Under the pieces are notes generated by a model. The model was given only the letters and a program-made list of their open reading frames with translations. It did not search any database and had not been told where the DNA came from. A DNA stretch of 64,000 bases from Myrica gale (taxonomy: Eukaryota; Streptophyta; Magnoliopsida; Fagales; Myricaceae). The stretch lies in assembly GCA_963930655.1 (NCBI GenBank), contig OZ005621.1, positions 8,047,001 through 8,111,000 of the forward strand, written 5' to 3'. The translations under genes were made by a program, and so were the position numbers. How positions within the stretch are numbered: the stretch's first letter is position 1; each line of letters begins with the position of its first letter. Positions 32,716-44,995 of the stretch are shown piece after piece.

Positions 32716-35700
32716 ATGGGGAAGAAAGTCAAGAAGAAGAGCCGAGCTCCTATAAAGGAGAAACGGGTTGCGACACATTCCCAAAAAACAGTTCCCCAAC
32801 AAGCAAGCTCAAGTATTGAGACTGTTGCTGATGGAGCTTCTGTAGTAAAAGAGAGAACAACTTGCATCCACCTTGAAAAGGGTGTTGATTTGAGTAAGTT
32901 GTCAACTAAACTCGGGTCTTCAGAACCCATTACCTGTGAAGTATGTAGGTTTGATGGTAAGGGGAGCAAGGGAAAAGGTAAACATGGGAAGAAGAAAGAT
33001 GGGGCTGCATTGGATCCGAAATCTGACTTGAGGGCCATATGGATTTGTTTGGAATGTGGGCATTATGCCTGTGGAGGGGTTGGACTCCCAACAAGCCATC
33101 AAAGGCATGCGGTTCAGCATGTTAGGCAGACTCGTCACCCTTTGGTCATTCATTTTGAGAAACCGCTCTGTTGGTGCTTCACTTGTAATACACTTGTTCC
33201 AATGGAGAAGAATGACCATAAAAATATCTTATTGGATGTTGTGAAGTTTATAAAGGGGCGATCCTCAAATCAGTCTTCTGTGGATGTTGAGGACGTTGGG
33301 TTTGGGGATGGCAGTGTTAGCAGTGTTAGCAGTGAAATTAAAGCAGTAAGCAGTGTACTAAGTGATTCTGATGTAGGGGACAGTTATGTTGTAAGAGGCA
33401 TGGTTAATCTTGGGAATACCTGCTTCTTCAATTCAATTATGCAAAATCTTCTAGCGATGGGTGCATTGAGGGATTATTTTTTCAAGTTTGAGGCTTCTAG
33501 TGGATCCCTTACCATTGCCTTAAAGAAGCTTTTTTTTGAAACTAAACCGGAGGCAGGATTAAAAAATGTGATAAATCCAAGATCTTTTTTTGGTTGTGTC
33601 TGTTCTAAGGCTCCCCAGTTTAGGGGATATCAGCAGCATGACAGTCATGAATTGCTTCGTTGCTTACTTGATGGTTTGTCTACTGAAGAGTTGGGCGCCA
33701 GAAAACAGAAAAGTTCTTCAGACGGTGATGGGTTTTCTTCCACCCTAATTACTTTTGTGGACACTGTATTTGGGGGCCAAATATCTAGTACTGTTTGTTG
33801 TGTCGAATGTGGGTACTCTTCCACAGTGTATGAACCCTTTTTAGATCTCTCCTTACCAGTTCCAACTAAAAAGCCGCCATCCAAAAAGGTGCAACCAGTT
33901 TCTCGAGCAAAGAAAACTAAGCTGCCTCCCAAGAAAGTTGGAAAGACTCACCCAAAAGCTAAAAAAGATGCAGGCTTGTTACCGGTGCAAAGTGTTTCAA
34001 CCCCATCAGCGAGCAATGATATTTCCTGCCAACCACAGGCTGTTGAGCCTATGGCTGAAAAGGTGATGTCTTCTTCATGTGATTCCATGCCATTAGGTTC
34101 TAATGGCCAGGTAATTGTGGCTGGTGAAGGGGATTCAACTTCACAGAATTTCTTAGCTGTTCAAGCGTCTGAAAATGAGAAAGTCTCTGAGAATGCAGTA
34201 GAGCAGACATCAGCTGTATTGAACGATTTTACATGGCTGGATTTCCTTGACCCTGGGACTATACCAGATCAACATAATTTGATCTCACAAAGCAATGGTA
34301 TTTCTGCAACTCAAGTTATTGAAAAGAACGAGCAAGTCTTTGAGAATGCCGTCGCGCAAACATCAGCCTCATTGGACAATTTTTCATGGTTGGATTACCT
34401 TGACCCTGTGAGAATGCCAGATGATCATGAACAAATATATAGTATTTCATCAACTCAAGATCCCAAGGATATATATCTGAATGCACCATTACCGGCTGAC
34501 TCTGGATCTAGCAGTCAGATTCCTTCAGTCAATGCGGAGCCAAATCCAAAATCAAGTTCTTCAGGGAATTATTGGGAAGATGAGCTACCGTTACAGGTTC
34601 AAGATAATGAAGTTTTGTTGCTTCCATATAAGGGAGAAAGTTCCACTGCTGGGGAGATGAAAGGAGAGGCTGAAGCTGCCTTATCAGTTGGAGGCTACAG
34701 ACAAGATGAATTGGACTTTGATGGTTTTGGTGACATGTTCAACGAGCCTGAGGTAGCTATGGGACCTGCCCCAAGGCCCTCTTCAGAAAACGTGGCTGCA
34801 GAAACTAGTGTTCTGGCAGGGAACAGCAGTGAGTCAGATCCAGGTGAAGTTGATGATACAGATTCTCCAGTAACCGTTGATAGTTGTTTGGCTCATTTCA
34901 TAAAACCAGAGCTTCTCTCAAATGAAAATGCCTGGCATTGTGAGAGTTGTTCAAAAACTGTGCAACACCAGAGGTTGAGATCAAAGCAAGGGAAAACTGC
35001 ATCAACTGTTTTGCTGAATGGAGATGAGACTAGAGGCCAAAACGAGCATGTGAGCTTAGATAAGGACCTTTTGCGTACTGCTGAAGTTGGAAACCTGACT
35101 AATGGGGACACCAAAACTGATGCTTCTGTTGACAATGCTGGTGAGATCTTGGTTGCGCCTAAAGAAAAAAACGGTTGTCCGAAAATTGAAAATGTTCTAA
35201 AGGGTGACCAGAATTCAGTTGTTTCTAAATGGGAAGATGGAACAAGTGAGATAGAGGATCCAGTTCCAGTGCAATCACATTCTTCAAGTTGCTATAAAAC
35301 TTGCAGTCAATCAATTGATTCCTGTACTGTTCATGAGCTTAGTCATATGCAAAAGGTCCAGCACCGTAATTCCCTGTTGTTGGCCGGAGGCCATGAATCA
35401 GAGGGAAGCGAGGATGAGGAGATGGATTCCAAAATCGTGAAGGTAATGAGGGATGCAACCAAAAGGGTCCTCATTTATAAGGCCCCACCTATTCTCACCA
35501 TTCATCTTAAAAGGTTCAGCCAAGATGCTCGTGGTCGCTTAAGTAAATTGAATGGTCATGTCAGTTTCAGAGAAACAATTGATCTGAGACCTTATATGGA
35601 TCCCAGGTACTCTTCCAACCAATAATACTTATTTGGAGTAGTCAAGACGCTATAGTTTTATTGCTGTCTTCTATTATCTGTTTTGCATTTTTTTTTTGAA

Positions 35701-37486
35701 AATTTGGTTTAGACAGCCATTTCCTTGAAGCTGTATTCTCTGGTCTGTATAAAGAAGTAGAATGTCAATCAAGATCTTGTTTTCATTGCCGGTGTTGTCT
35801 TTGTTGTTACCACTCGTTCTCTTTGTGATGCATATTAGCTGTTTTTGTGTTTTCAAGTTTCTTGATATATATGATTTCGTGTATACTACAACAACAAATC
35901 TCATGTTATGGGCCAATCAAAGCCACAAAATACTGAGAGTTGGCGGAGTTAATAATTTGAATAAAAGTTTTTATGCTCGGACTGTGGACAAAAACTTATG
36001 GTGGATATAAATTACAAGATAGGTCATGATTGTGGTGTATGTCTAGTTACTGTAATCACAAAGTTACAAGGATATCTGTAAATAAGAGATTTTTCCTTGC
36101 TCAAATAAGATAGGTCGGCTTCGTTAAGTCCGTTTTTCCTCAGTAGCTCAGTGGTAGAGCGGTTGGCTGTTAACTGACTGGTCGTAGGTTCAAATCCTAC
36201 TTGGGGAGGTTAGAAGGCTGTGTAAAGCTGTCATCTATCCATATATGAATCCTAAGAATAAATATTTTAGCATAGTGGAAAAGATCTATTCTGCCTGAAG
36301 TCCAATTATTTCGATTCCACCTAATCATCCCCGTTGTGTGCCAAAGCCATCTTTGCACACCTTATCCATTATGTAAGGACCCTTGAATCAATAGACTCTT
36401 TTTTTGAGATTTGGGCACCTTCTTTGCAATCTTTTTCTGGTTTCAATCACTGAAGATTATGATAGACATCTCATAATTGTGATAATAGTTTATTGGTTAT
36501 GTACATTGTCAGCGAACACAGTTGATTACGTAGGAAAAAAAAAGCGAACACAGTTGATTTAACTGCACTTTTTCTTGTTTATTTTTCTGACCTGGCCAGA
36601 TATGCTACACTGATGACTGTAGCTCCCCAAGTGCTTAACCCCCCCCCCCCCAAAACACACACGCACAAAAAGAAGAAGAAGATACTGATCAGTGAAATCT
36701 TCTCTGTCCTCTTTTAGCATTATGTTGTTGGTATGCAACTGCGTTTGTGCCTGCTTTGTTGGGAGAAATTTCTTCTCCTTTGTTATGACATTGAACAATG
36801 ACTTTGGTTGCCCAGTTTTTCAACAAGTCCCCTCAAGGAAATGAGAATTATCTCACATAGGCTTAGGTTCCTTAGTCTTTTATGTTTTTTCCCCATGCTT
36901 TGGATATCCACGGTCGTGGCTCGTTGCCCAGTTTTTCAACAAGTCCCCTCAAGGAAATGAGAATTATCTCACATAGGATTAGGTTCCTTAGTCTTTTATG
37001 TTTTTTCCCCATGCTTTGGGATATCCACGGTCGTGGCTCGTTGCAATTGTCTCTAGTTCTGTTTGGCAGGTTGTCTTGTTTGTCTTTGTTGGAATTCCTC
37101 TGGTTCCATTAAGCCGTTCAAGACTCTCTGATTGTGAAGGGTGTCTTGTTGTATTTCTGATTGTGTAGGGTGTGTTGTGGTATTTTTGTATTTCTGATTG
37201 TGTAGTGCCTCTATTTATTATTTTGTGTTCTTTCTTGAGCATCAGGTGCTGCTTAGACAAGGAGAAGTATCATTACCGTCTAGTTGGAGTCGTGGAGCAT
37301 TCGGGGACCATGAGAGGGGGGCACTATGTTGCATATGTGAGAGGAGGCGAGAAGAGCAGAGGAAAGGCTCAGCAAGAAAATGGTGGTTCTGTATGGTATC
37401 ATGCCAGTGATGCCTATGTGCGTGAGGCTTCTCTAGAAGAAGTTCTTCGGTCCGAGGCCTACATCTTATTCTATGAAAATCTTTGA
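32716..37486 (+). CDS. Ubiquitin-specific protease, UBP1/UBP2 type
   Basis: Two coding exons, 32716-35606 and 37246-37486, joined across a GT-AG intron, encode 1043 residues. The protein begins [10 protein letters not shown] with a basic tail, then has a zf-UBP domain (about 54-160) with [21 protein letters not shown]-like and CWCFTC motifs. The Cys box [11 protein letters not shown] puts the catalytic Cys at 236; [14 protein letters not shown] follows. The exon-2 His box [13 protein letters not shown] gives His 990, and WYHASD gives the third catalytic residue, Asp 1019. A second Cys-rich patch (CESC) lies near 745. It removes ubiquitin from proteins; Arabidopsis UBP1/UBP2 are known from canavanine resistance. 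The long acidic insert between the boxes includes a duplicated segment. Without splicing the frame stops six codons past the donor and lacks the His box. Confidence 0.95.
34165..34470 (+). repeat. Internal duplication in the UBP insert
   Basis: Two segments of about 45-50 residues are similar: [20 protein letters not shown] with TWLDFLDPG, and [20 protein letters not shown] with SWLDYLDPV. They lie between the catalytic boxes at about residues 484-585. Confidence 0.8.
36137..36208 (+). tRNA. trnN-GUU: Organelle-type tRNA-Asn(GUU) sequence in the UBP intron
   Basis: 72 nt beginning TCCTCAGTAGCTCAGTGG and ending CTACTTGGGGAG, with anticodon GTT in the loop ctgttaa. It closely resembles plastid trnN-GUU, also carried as a plastid-derived copy in plant mitochondria, and not nuclear tRNA-Asn, which starts GCTGG. 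All four stems can pair; the anticodon stem has two G-T wobbles (GTTGG with CTGAC). The 3' CCA is not encoded. The likely origin is organelle DNA transfer into the nuclear intron. It retains A- and B-box-like elements, so Pol III transcription is possible but unproven. Confidence 0.85.
36808..37040. repeat. 116-bp tandem duplication in the UBP intron
   Basis: Two adjacent copies starting ttgcccagtttttcaac at 36808 and 36924, differing by about two bases and a single-base insertion, so the duplication is recent. Confidence 0.9.
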
Positions 37487-38089
37487 GACAGATCTATTTC
37501 CATACATGTTACCAAGATACAGTTGGGGGTTAGCTTGAGCAACCCCAATGAAGAGAGAGAGAGAGAGAGAGAGAATAGGTGAGTGTACACCAGCAATAAC
37601 CCTTCTTAGATCTTGATACCCATTTTTTTGACATGTCATGAGTTGTAAGATATATGTCTTTCTTATTTTTTTCTTCAGAAATTTTGGGTCCCATCACTTG
37701 GGATCTTTTTTTTTTAGTTATTATTTTTACATCATTTTTTTGGGGTACGTAACACACCTGGGATCTGAGCTTACACGAATTACCAATGTTTTCAGTAGGA
37801 TGCTCAGTTGTACTTGTTAGGATAATTCCATTATTGATGCTGGGAAATTCTTCAGCCAAAGCTCATAAGATGTGCGTACCCTTCTCTCTCTCTCTCTCCA
37901 ATGTTTTTGATGTGATCTTGATGATTATCCGAAAATGGCGTCTGTATAATTAAGCCTTGAATCATAAAGATGATGGGGATTAAGGAGCTCAAGAAGAAGA
38001 GTAATATTGCTTCCTTGGCGATGAGAGAGACTGATCCCATGGGGCTAAGTCATGCGCCAGTGAGGTTGCGGTTCCAGGAATCTTCAAGG
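37487..38089. other. 3' flank of the UBP gene
   Basis: A GA microsatellite at 37553-37573 and a CT tract at about 37882-37899. No gene. Confidence 0.5.
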
Positions 38090-38262
38090 TCAATGGCCAA
38101 GGGAATTTACAAGCTGAGGATCTTCCTTAAGATCCTCCCGATCCACGACGATTGTCCTATTCTGCAAAGCTTGGTGGACTTCCAAATAATCCCCTTCAAC
38201 GGTCAGATTTGGCAAGCCCAGTTTCCTTGCTTCTAAGGAGGCTAGGGGATGACTGGAATCCA
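38090..38262 (-). pseudogene. Fragment of an RNase H-like (RVT_3) retroelement domain
   Basis: The minus-strand frame reads SLEARKLGLPNLTVEGDYLE followed by VHQAL. This fits the central beta-strand and catalytic-Asp block (EGDS/EGDY) of the RNase H domain at the end of plant non-LTR polyproteins. The frame ends at a TGA after about 55 residues. Nothing else of the element is recognisable nearby. Confidence 0.5.
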
Positions 38263-40683
38263 GAGCGTTGACTGAAAAGAGCAGAAACAGATGAAGCTGC
38301 AGGAAGAGGAAGATCTAATATGGGGTTGGGAGGGACGATTAGATTTTCCCACTAGAGCATGGGAGAACAGTCAGTGATTTGACACATCTCAAACTTGAAA
38401 TTATTGGTATTTACTGCAGTCTATTTATGCATTTGATATATCACTTAGCAGGTCTATTCTAAAAGCTCTCTTATAGAGAGCGATATTGTGAAACTTAAAT
38501 CGTCCACAAAAGTTTCCAGTGGGTCATGAAGAGAGGACCCGAGGTACTGCTTATTTGTTCTTACTTTAATGTCTCTGTGATCATACTTTAATGGTGAATT
38601 GCCCCGATTGTTCAATAGTCCATGATCAACAGCCATTTATTGTTCACAAATAAAACTTTTAAGCTACTGTGAAATAGTAGAGAATTTTGTGAGCATATGA
38701 AAATCAGTAGCTCCAATTCTTCTCTTCAAGATCTCTTATAGATAGAGATGACTCATCCAGTAACCCATCGTAATCCCGAGATTAGACGTTTGATTACTAA
38801 GAAATTATGGTCTAGTTACATCCTTAGATTAGAAGTTTAATTACTCCAAAGATTAAGGTTGAGACGTTAGTATGAACGGCCAAAATTAAGACGAAACGAA
38901 AAAATAAAATAAAATAATAATAAAATAGTACATAATAAACTCCAAAAAGTCTTAGATTTTAGTTAAATTATAAAATTTTTACTTATGTTAGTGTTAATCA
39001 TGTGGCGTTAAAAGATTATTGGTAATCACTCTCGTAATTAGTTTTTAGTTACTAACAAAAACATAAACCCACGTGTACCCACCAACACTGATTTTGTCGG
39101 GGGGATATATGTGATTGTTTTGCCTGTCTTTTTGAGGGGACGGCAATGGCATAATCTAATTGCTTATGTTAAAAAATTAAAAGAAATAAAAAAGGAAAAT
39201 AGATGAAGTTGGTTTGTTTCCTACTTTCCTCCAATGGAATCCCTCTAATGACTGGATTAAGATCTTCTTTAATTTATTGATCAAATTATACAATATTATA
39301 GAGTTTATATTATCGGGTAATTAATATGAATAATATTAAATATTATAGATCTCACGTATTAATACGAGAATTATTGAATATTATAAATCTTACATGCAAT
39401 ATACATTGAATCTTATGAAGTTTAACTGTCTAATAATTAATAGGAATAACTGTCTAATATTTTATGTCTCACATGTTTTTAGATTTATTGTCTGAATTGA
39501 AAGACTTATTGAGAGAATTTATAGGGTTACTAATTTACTATCTATGTGAGGTAGCTCAAGTGAGCTTCGCTTAGCCTCTCCTCCCGTCCGTGGCTCTTCC
39601 TCTTTTGAAGTGCCGACCTCGATTCTGATTCGTCGGCGTTGGTGTAGCTCAAAAGATGAGGTCAAGGATGCACAGTTTGGAGGTTTTGTCGGTCTTTAAA
39701 ACTATGGTTTGGAGTGGAGCTGGTCGGAGAAACTCCTCTTTGCCGTCCATCTCTCTACTCATCAGCTAGATTTACTATTCAACGCAAGCTTCATTCATTC
39801 GTTTCTTGAATGAGTTCGAGCTTGCACCAATCACGGCTTGGCTCTTCGTTTGACCAAAATTAATATAATAACACTAGTGGACAGCCAAACCTCCCTCTCT
39901 TTAAAGCCTGATTAATATGACAAGATTAGTAGACAGGCATATATATATATAATAAATAAATAGTATAATTATCAAACTAATATTTTAAAAGTAATTTTAA
40001 AAGATTAGTAGTACTTAAAAAAAAATTGAACTTAAATACTTCAGGTCCGACAGAAATATGAGAGTTTAAAGGGACCATGACCCCAAATACCTTTTAGAAA
40101 ATTCTTTTCCTGTACTATTATTTTATTTCATGATTTTCTTATATTATTTTATTTTGACCCCGAAATTTATTTTTATTGAACTGACAGTTTAATTCTAGCT
40201 TCATCCTCGCATTGGAGTAAGCAAATCTTCAAATCCAAGTATTAATTACTAAGCTAACCCCATAGGTCAAACATCCGTTTCAAGTTGCGAGAATAAAAAC
40301 TCACTATCAGCCGTTCCAAAAAAACATCGGGCACTGGAAGGAGATTTGCTTTACACGAAGCATCCGAGCAGGACAGAACTGTAAATTCAGATACTGGAGT
40401 AAGCCAACGGAAGGGAAATATTGATATTCTGGAATCTGGGGTATCCAGTCAGGGAGGAAATTGACTCCCTAGGCGCTAAAATGTTCATCGCGTCAAAAAA
40501 ACAACAAAGCGGAAAAGATATAAAGGAAAAAGAACTCCGGCTCTCCCTTCAAACCTTGTTTTTTCTCTCTCCGTTATTCTCTTTTCCCCTGGAAACCTCT
40601 GTCTGACTGTCCCTGTCTCTCTCTCCTCCTTTACCAACTAGGCCATCCCACTCCTCGCTCGTCACCTTATAACTGTGTCTTCC
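38263..40683. other. Intergenic between the UBP and X8 genes
   Basis: Mostly AT-rich with no gene seen. A TATA-like 'gatataaagg' near 40517 and a CT-rich leader (40555-40630) suit the X8 gene promoter and 5' UTR. Confidence 0.45.
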
Positions 40684-43600
40684 ATGGCAGCACCACAACA
40701 GAAGCCAGTGTCTTTGCTTTTGATCGCCACCGTGATAACCATCTTGGTGGATATCCTCGGAGATAGAAATATATTTGTGACCGTGGAAGGAGCGTCCTGG
40801 TGTGTGACCCGGAGTGACGCGAGCACCCAGGCATTGCAGACAGCCTTGGACTATGCATGTGGAGCTGGCGCGGATTGCACATCAATACAGTCCAATGGTC
40901 TCTGTTACCTGCCCAACACTATCCAGGCACATGCCTCCTACGCCTTCAACAGCTACTACCTGCGCAAGGCCACGGCTCCTGGCAGCTGCGACTTTTCCGG
41001 CACCGCCACCATTGCCCAAACTGATCCCAGTATGTCTCCTTTCTACGAGGATGTTCTTTTTTTGTTCTAATATTTTAGACTTATTAAGGTTTTTGTTCTT
41101 TTTTTTTTTCTCGTGTGGTGCAGGTTACGGATCGTGTGTGTACCCATCTTCAGTAAGGTATGCACCTTTTTTCTTGGCTTAACCATAGTGGAAAAAGGTA
41201 AAGTTCGATACACTGGCCTTCCTTTTTCTTTTTTCTTCCCTCTCGAGTGGATTTGGGGTTATAGTATTACCCAATACAATGAACTGCTATTTCGGGTAAC
41301 CCGGTTTCTTCGTCTTCACGTAAAACGGCTATCTCTTTACCAATGTTGAAGAAGATATAGGCCGGTTTAACAAGTTAGATACTGTATGAATGTTGTGACA
41401 GACTTGTCTTCTTTTGGTCGAGAGAGAGAGAGAGAGAGAGTTGCTTTCCTTGCCAAGTCACTTCCCACCCGTTAAGAGCCTAAAGAGAATTAAGAAGAGA
41501 GAATGGTTCCGTGGGTGAAGTTGTGGTGGATGCCTTACACGTGTGTTCATGCATGGGAGGGGTTTCATATCTCACTGCTCGGTCGAAGCGGCGATCTGGT
41601 TTTCTCACCTTTAACGAATGTGTCCGATCCCTGGGCATTCTTTTACCTAAAGTATACTCCGAAGTCTCTAACCATGCCAGCCATTAGGACCCTGTTATAC
41701 AGTATACTCAGTGACAGTAGCCAGTGTAATAGCTCCAGAAAAGAAAAAGGTATTTTAGCCAACTAGCTAGAGACCCAAATAGACGCAACTACTGTAGAAA
41801 CCCCTCCAACCCAGGTCCCAACTCACTAAGCGAATCTAATCCAACCCAAATCAACAAATTAAACTAAAAGGCAAATTGTCGAACACTAGGCACTGCGTCG
41901 TCATAAAAGCGAGTCCAAGGGCCGTCTGTGCGTGGATATTGGTTTCTATAATTTTTTTCTCTGTTTTTTCAATCTCGAGGGCTTGTGGGATGGCGTTAGG
42001 CGCGTTAGAATTTGGACAGATGATGAGAGAAAGTGGGTTTGGCGGGGGTGTGGGGGGACTCCTATAAGTTATAATATTGCTGAGTTCAACAGGTTTCTCT
42101 GTGATTCTGTCAGAAGGCCAAATGACAGCGTCTCCCTTCAGTTTCTCTGTCTCTCTCTCCCTTCAGATATGGCTCGCTGGTTAATGGAAGTCTGTCAAGT
42201 GGGTATGGATGAAATGCCCTGGTGCACTGTCTTGGATGTGACCTGACTTGGTTTCATCTTGTTTTCGTCCGAAAGAGGTTCCAACTTCGGTAGCCAGGTT
42301 GGAAGTTCCTTTTCTTTTCTTTTTTCACTTTTCCCCACAAAGAATACTGTCTTCGAGGTTTGGATTATTGTTGAGCTAGCTAGCCGCTGTCCTGTAGGGC
42401 ATCCCATTGTTCCTGGTAAGTGGAAAACCAGACAAAATATCTGCGACGAATTAAACTTCATGGTCCCATACGAAGTTCCGTAGTATGTGCAGTGTGAAAT
42501 GGATAAGTATTAATAGATCTTGTACAATCGCAGAATCCAAAGCCGTCCTGCTTCAGACTGTTCTTTTTTTAAAACTTTTCCCTCTGACAACATGTGTGCA
42601 ATATATATTATATTAAAATTGAGTAAGGGATACTTGGAGTAATTAATTTAAGACAGACACAACCCCCTACATTGGTATTTGGTAGTATATCTGTCTAGGG
42701 AAACAAAAAATGTGGAATCGGTATCTCTGTTTTTCCAATCTCACTCTCATATTTCAACAAGACTTATTGTGTACTAGTACTAGGGAATCAAGGGGCTTTT
42801 TGCAACTCACAATGTAATATTTGCTACTTGCTAACCCAAAACTTTGACCGATGAATTGGATCAACTACGATTTGGGTGAGCTTAGAAAAAAAACCAAAAA
42901 AATTAGGATTTGGGTGAGGTCAGAAATGAGGTCGGTGTATTTAGGACTTGCTGCCTGTCTGTGACCAAGATTAGGCCAAGACAGATTGTGCATTCAAGAA
43001 GGTTAATTTCCTAGTTGATGCTGGAAACCGTTGCAATGAGAGGTACAAGGTTTGGTGGTGGTAGACTGGTAGTGCAAAGTGTCTGTTTCTGAGGCGTGTG
43101 ACCTCTATGAGACAGGGTAAGGGTGAGTCCACAGTGGCTTTTAGGCTGGGGAGAATAATATGGCAAAAAATGGCCTCCACATCCAAGAAGTTGGGGGTAT
43201 TTCGGTAGCGCACCAATTGGCTCATTGGGTCGCCTCTAAGATTGATCTTAGAGGTTACCTTTCTCTTTTTGAGCATTTTTCGGATTTGGCTGTATGAGGG
43301 GACAGATCCCCTTAACTTTTGACCTGTTTTCGTATGAATGAATTCATGTTTTGAATGTTTACTTAGCAAAAAAAAAGAATTGATTTTTTTATTTTTTTTT
43401 AAAAAAAGTTGAGGGTATTTCATAGGAGTATGGTCTCAAATACATCAAGTTCATCTGATCTAAAGGAGATAGTTCTACTGTGCATACTTCCTTATTCACT
43501 TTCGGTAGTAGAAAATGCTTTCCTTTTCACAATGTTCTTCCTGATCATTCTTGTCCATATTCATCATTTTAAGAAGAGGTATAAGAGTGTAATTGTAGCT

Positions 43601-44995
43601 AAATATGGGTGTTCGTTGGGTGGTTGGAGGACTCCCCCTTGCCGGGGACCTTATAGTGTTAGTTTGTGGCGCTTCATTAGCAAAGGTTGGGATATCTTTA
43701 GTAACCACATCAAATTTTTGGTGAGTAATGGAGATAGGGTCAGATTTTGACATGATGTGTGGTGTGGCGATAGACCGTTGTCTTGTGTGTTTCCGGTTGT
43801 CTACTCGTTGGCACGCCACAAGGAGGCTTCGGTGGAGGAGTGCTTGGTGGAGATCAATGGGTTTGTGGTGTGGATTGTTGCTTTCATTATGCAAACGATT
43901 GAGAGTTGGAGGATTTTTCAGCTTTTTATTCCCTTTTATATGGGTTGGCACTTGGGAGAGGATAGGAAGACTAATTGTGTTGGAAGGAATCTAAGGATGA
44001 AGTTTTTTCGGTGAGATCCATGTATGCTTGTATTGTGGGTAATAATTTCCTTGGAAAGGTGTGTGGAGGACGGAATGTCCTTTGAGGGTCTCATTCTTTG
44101 TGTGGGAGGCTTCGCATGGGAGGATGCTTACAACTGATAATCTTCGGAGAATGGGAGTGTTTATTGCTGATTGGTGTTATCTTTATCGGTGTGATGGAGA
44201 ATCAGTTGACCATTTGCTTCTTCATTGTTTCGTGGCGTGTGGGCTTTGGAACCATGTTCTCAGTATCGTCAATTATTGTTGGGTGATGCCTTAGAAAGTG
44301 GTGAATGTGTTGTGGAGTTGGGAAAGGAAGTTCACTAACCCCATCGCTAAGTTTATTTGGAGATTGATTCCCGCTTGTATTTGGTGGAGCCTTTGGAGGG
44401 AGAGGAACAATATATGTTTTGATAGTTGTTCTTTGTCCTTGATCAAGTTGCAGGATTTTATGTTATTTTCTCGTTTCTGTTGGGTTGATGCGTTGTTAGA
44501 TGACCCCTTTGCTGATTTTCTTAGTTTTATTGCTTGTTTGAAATAGTGATCTTGGTATAGTCCCTTGTATTGTCTTCACTTTTCTAATGAGATTGGCTTG
44601 CTTATATAAAAAAAAAAAAAAAAAGAGGTAGAAGAGAGGGAAAATGGAGCACAAATTATGTTGTGGTGTATTTGCACGAAATTAAACCTCTAGCCCCAGC
44701 ATATATATATGCTCTTGGTTGACAACTTTTTTTTTCTCACAATATGTAAGGACTAATTGCTGGAATTTTGCACATTTTCAGCACGGCAGGAGGAACTTCA
44801 CCGACAACACAAACTTCCAACAATCCATTTGCGCCAACAACACCAACCACATCAAGCAGTGGCAATGGGGGTGCTACCGGACTGACTCCACCATTCCCAG
44901 ACAATTCGAAAGCATATTCAGAGGCCATCGTGCCCACAATCCTCCTGTCTTTCTCCTTCCTAGTTGTTCTCACACTTACCTTCCAACCAATGTAG
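40684..44995 (+). CDS. X8-domain GPI-anchored protein (PDCB-like callose-binding protein)
   Basis: Three exons, 40684-41029, 41124-41157 and 44782-44995, with GT-AG junctions joined in frame, give 197 residues. Order: a signal peptide (MAAPQQKPVSLLLIATVITI...), an X8/CBM43 domain from about residue 37 with WCVTRSDAS, ALDYACGAGADCTSI, CYLPNT, HASYAFNSYY and a Cys pattern completed by exon 2 (YGSCVYPSS). A Ser/Thr/Pro/Asn linker follows, then a hydrophobic C-terminus typical of a GPI signal. Family members bind callose at plasmodesmata or the cell wall. The start is the ATG at 40684; the upstream in-frame codon is GTG. Intron 2 is 3.6 kb and contains an L1 insertion. PDCB identity against other short X8-GPI proteins is not settled. 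Confidence 0.92.
41422..41441. repeat. GA microsatellite in X8 intron 2
   Basis: About ten GA units in a row. Confidence 0.9.
43588..44622 (+). mobile_element. 5'-truncated L1 LINE in X8 intron 2
   Basis: Plus-strand frames encode the 3' part of an L1 ORF2: GWRTPPCRGPYSVSLWRFIS, FPVVYSLARHKEASVEECLV, then a zf-RVT domain (CPLRVSFFVWEASHGRMLTTDNL, CDGESVDHLLLHC) and WWSLWRERNNICF. The frame has stops and shifts. It ends with an A-run (44609-44624). Near-identical 14-bp flanks aagaggta(t/g)aagag at 43574-43587 and 44623-44636 look like the target duplication. The endonuclease and most of the RT are missing, as in typical 5'-truncated insertions. It is the same family as the L1 at 51826-57345. 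Confidence 0.88.

Noticed and set aside
35601-35625. UBP read as a 969-residue protein ending in RYSSNQ
   Set aside because: The GT at 35607 is a splice donor; the exon at 37246-37486 adds the essential His box and a family-typical C-terminus.
36137-36208. Treating the trnN sequence as a normal nuclear tRNA gene
   Set aside because: It matches the organellar tRNA-Asn form, not the nuclear one, so it is reported as an organelle-derived sequence of unproven function.
41932-42246. 104-codon plus-strand frame in X8 intron 2
   Set aside because: Lies within an intron; no family recognised and contains a CT-rich tract. Could be old retroelement text, but unsupported.
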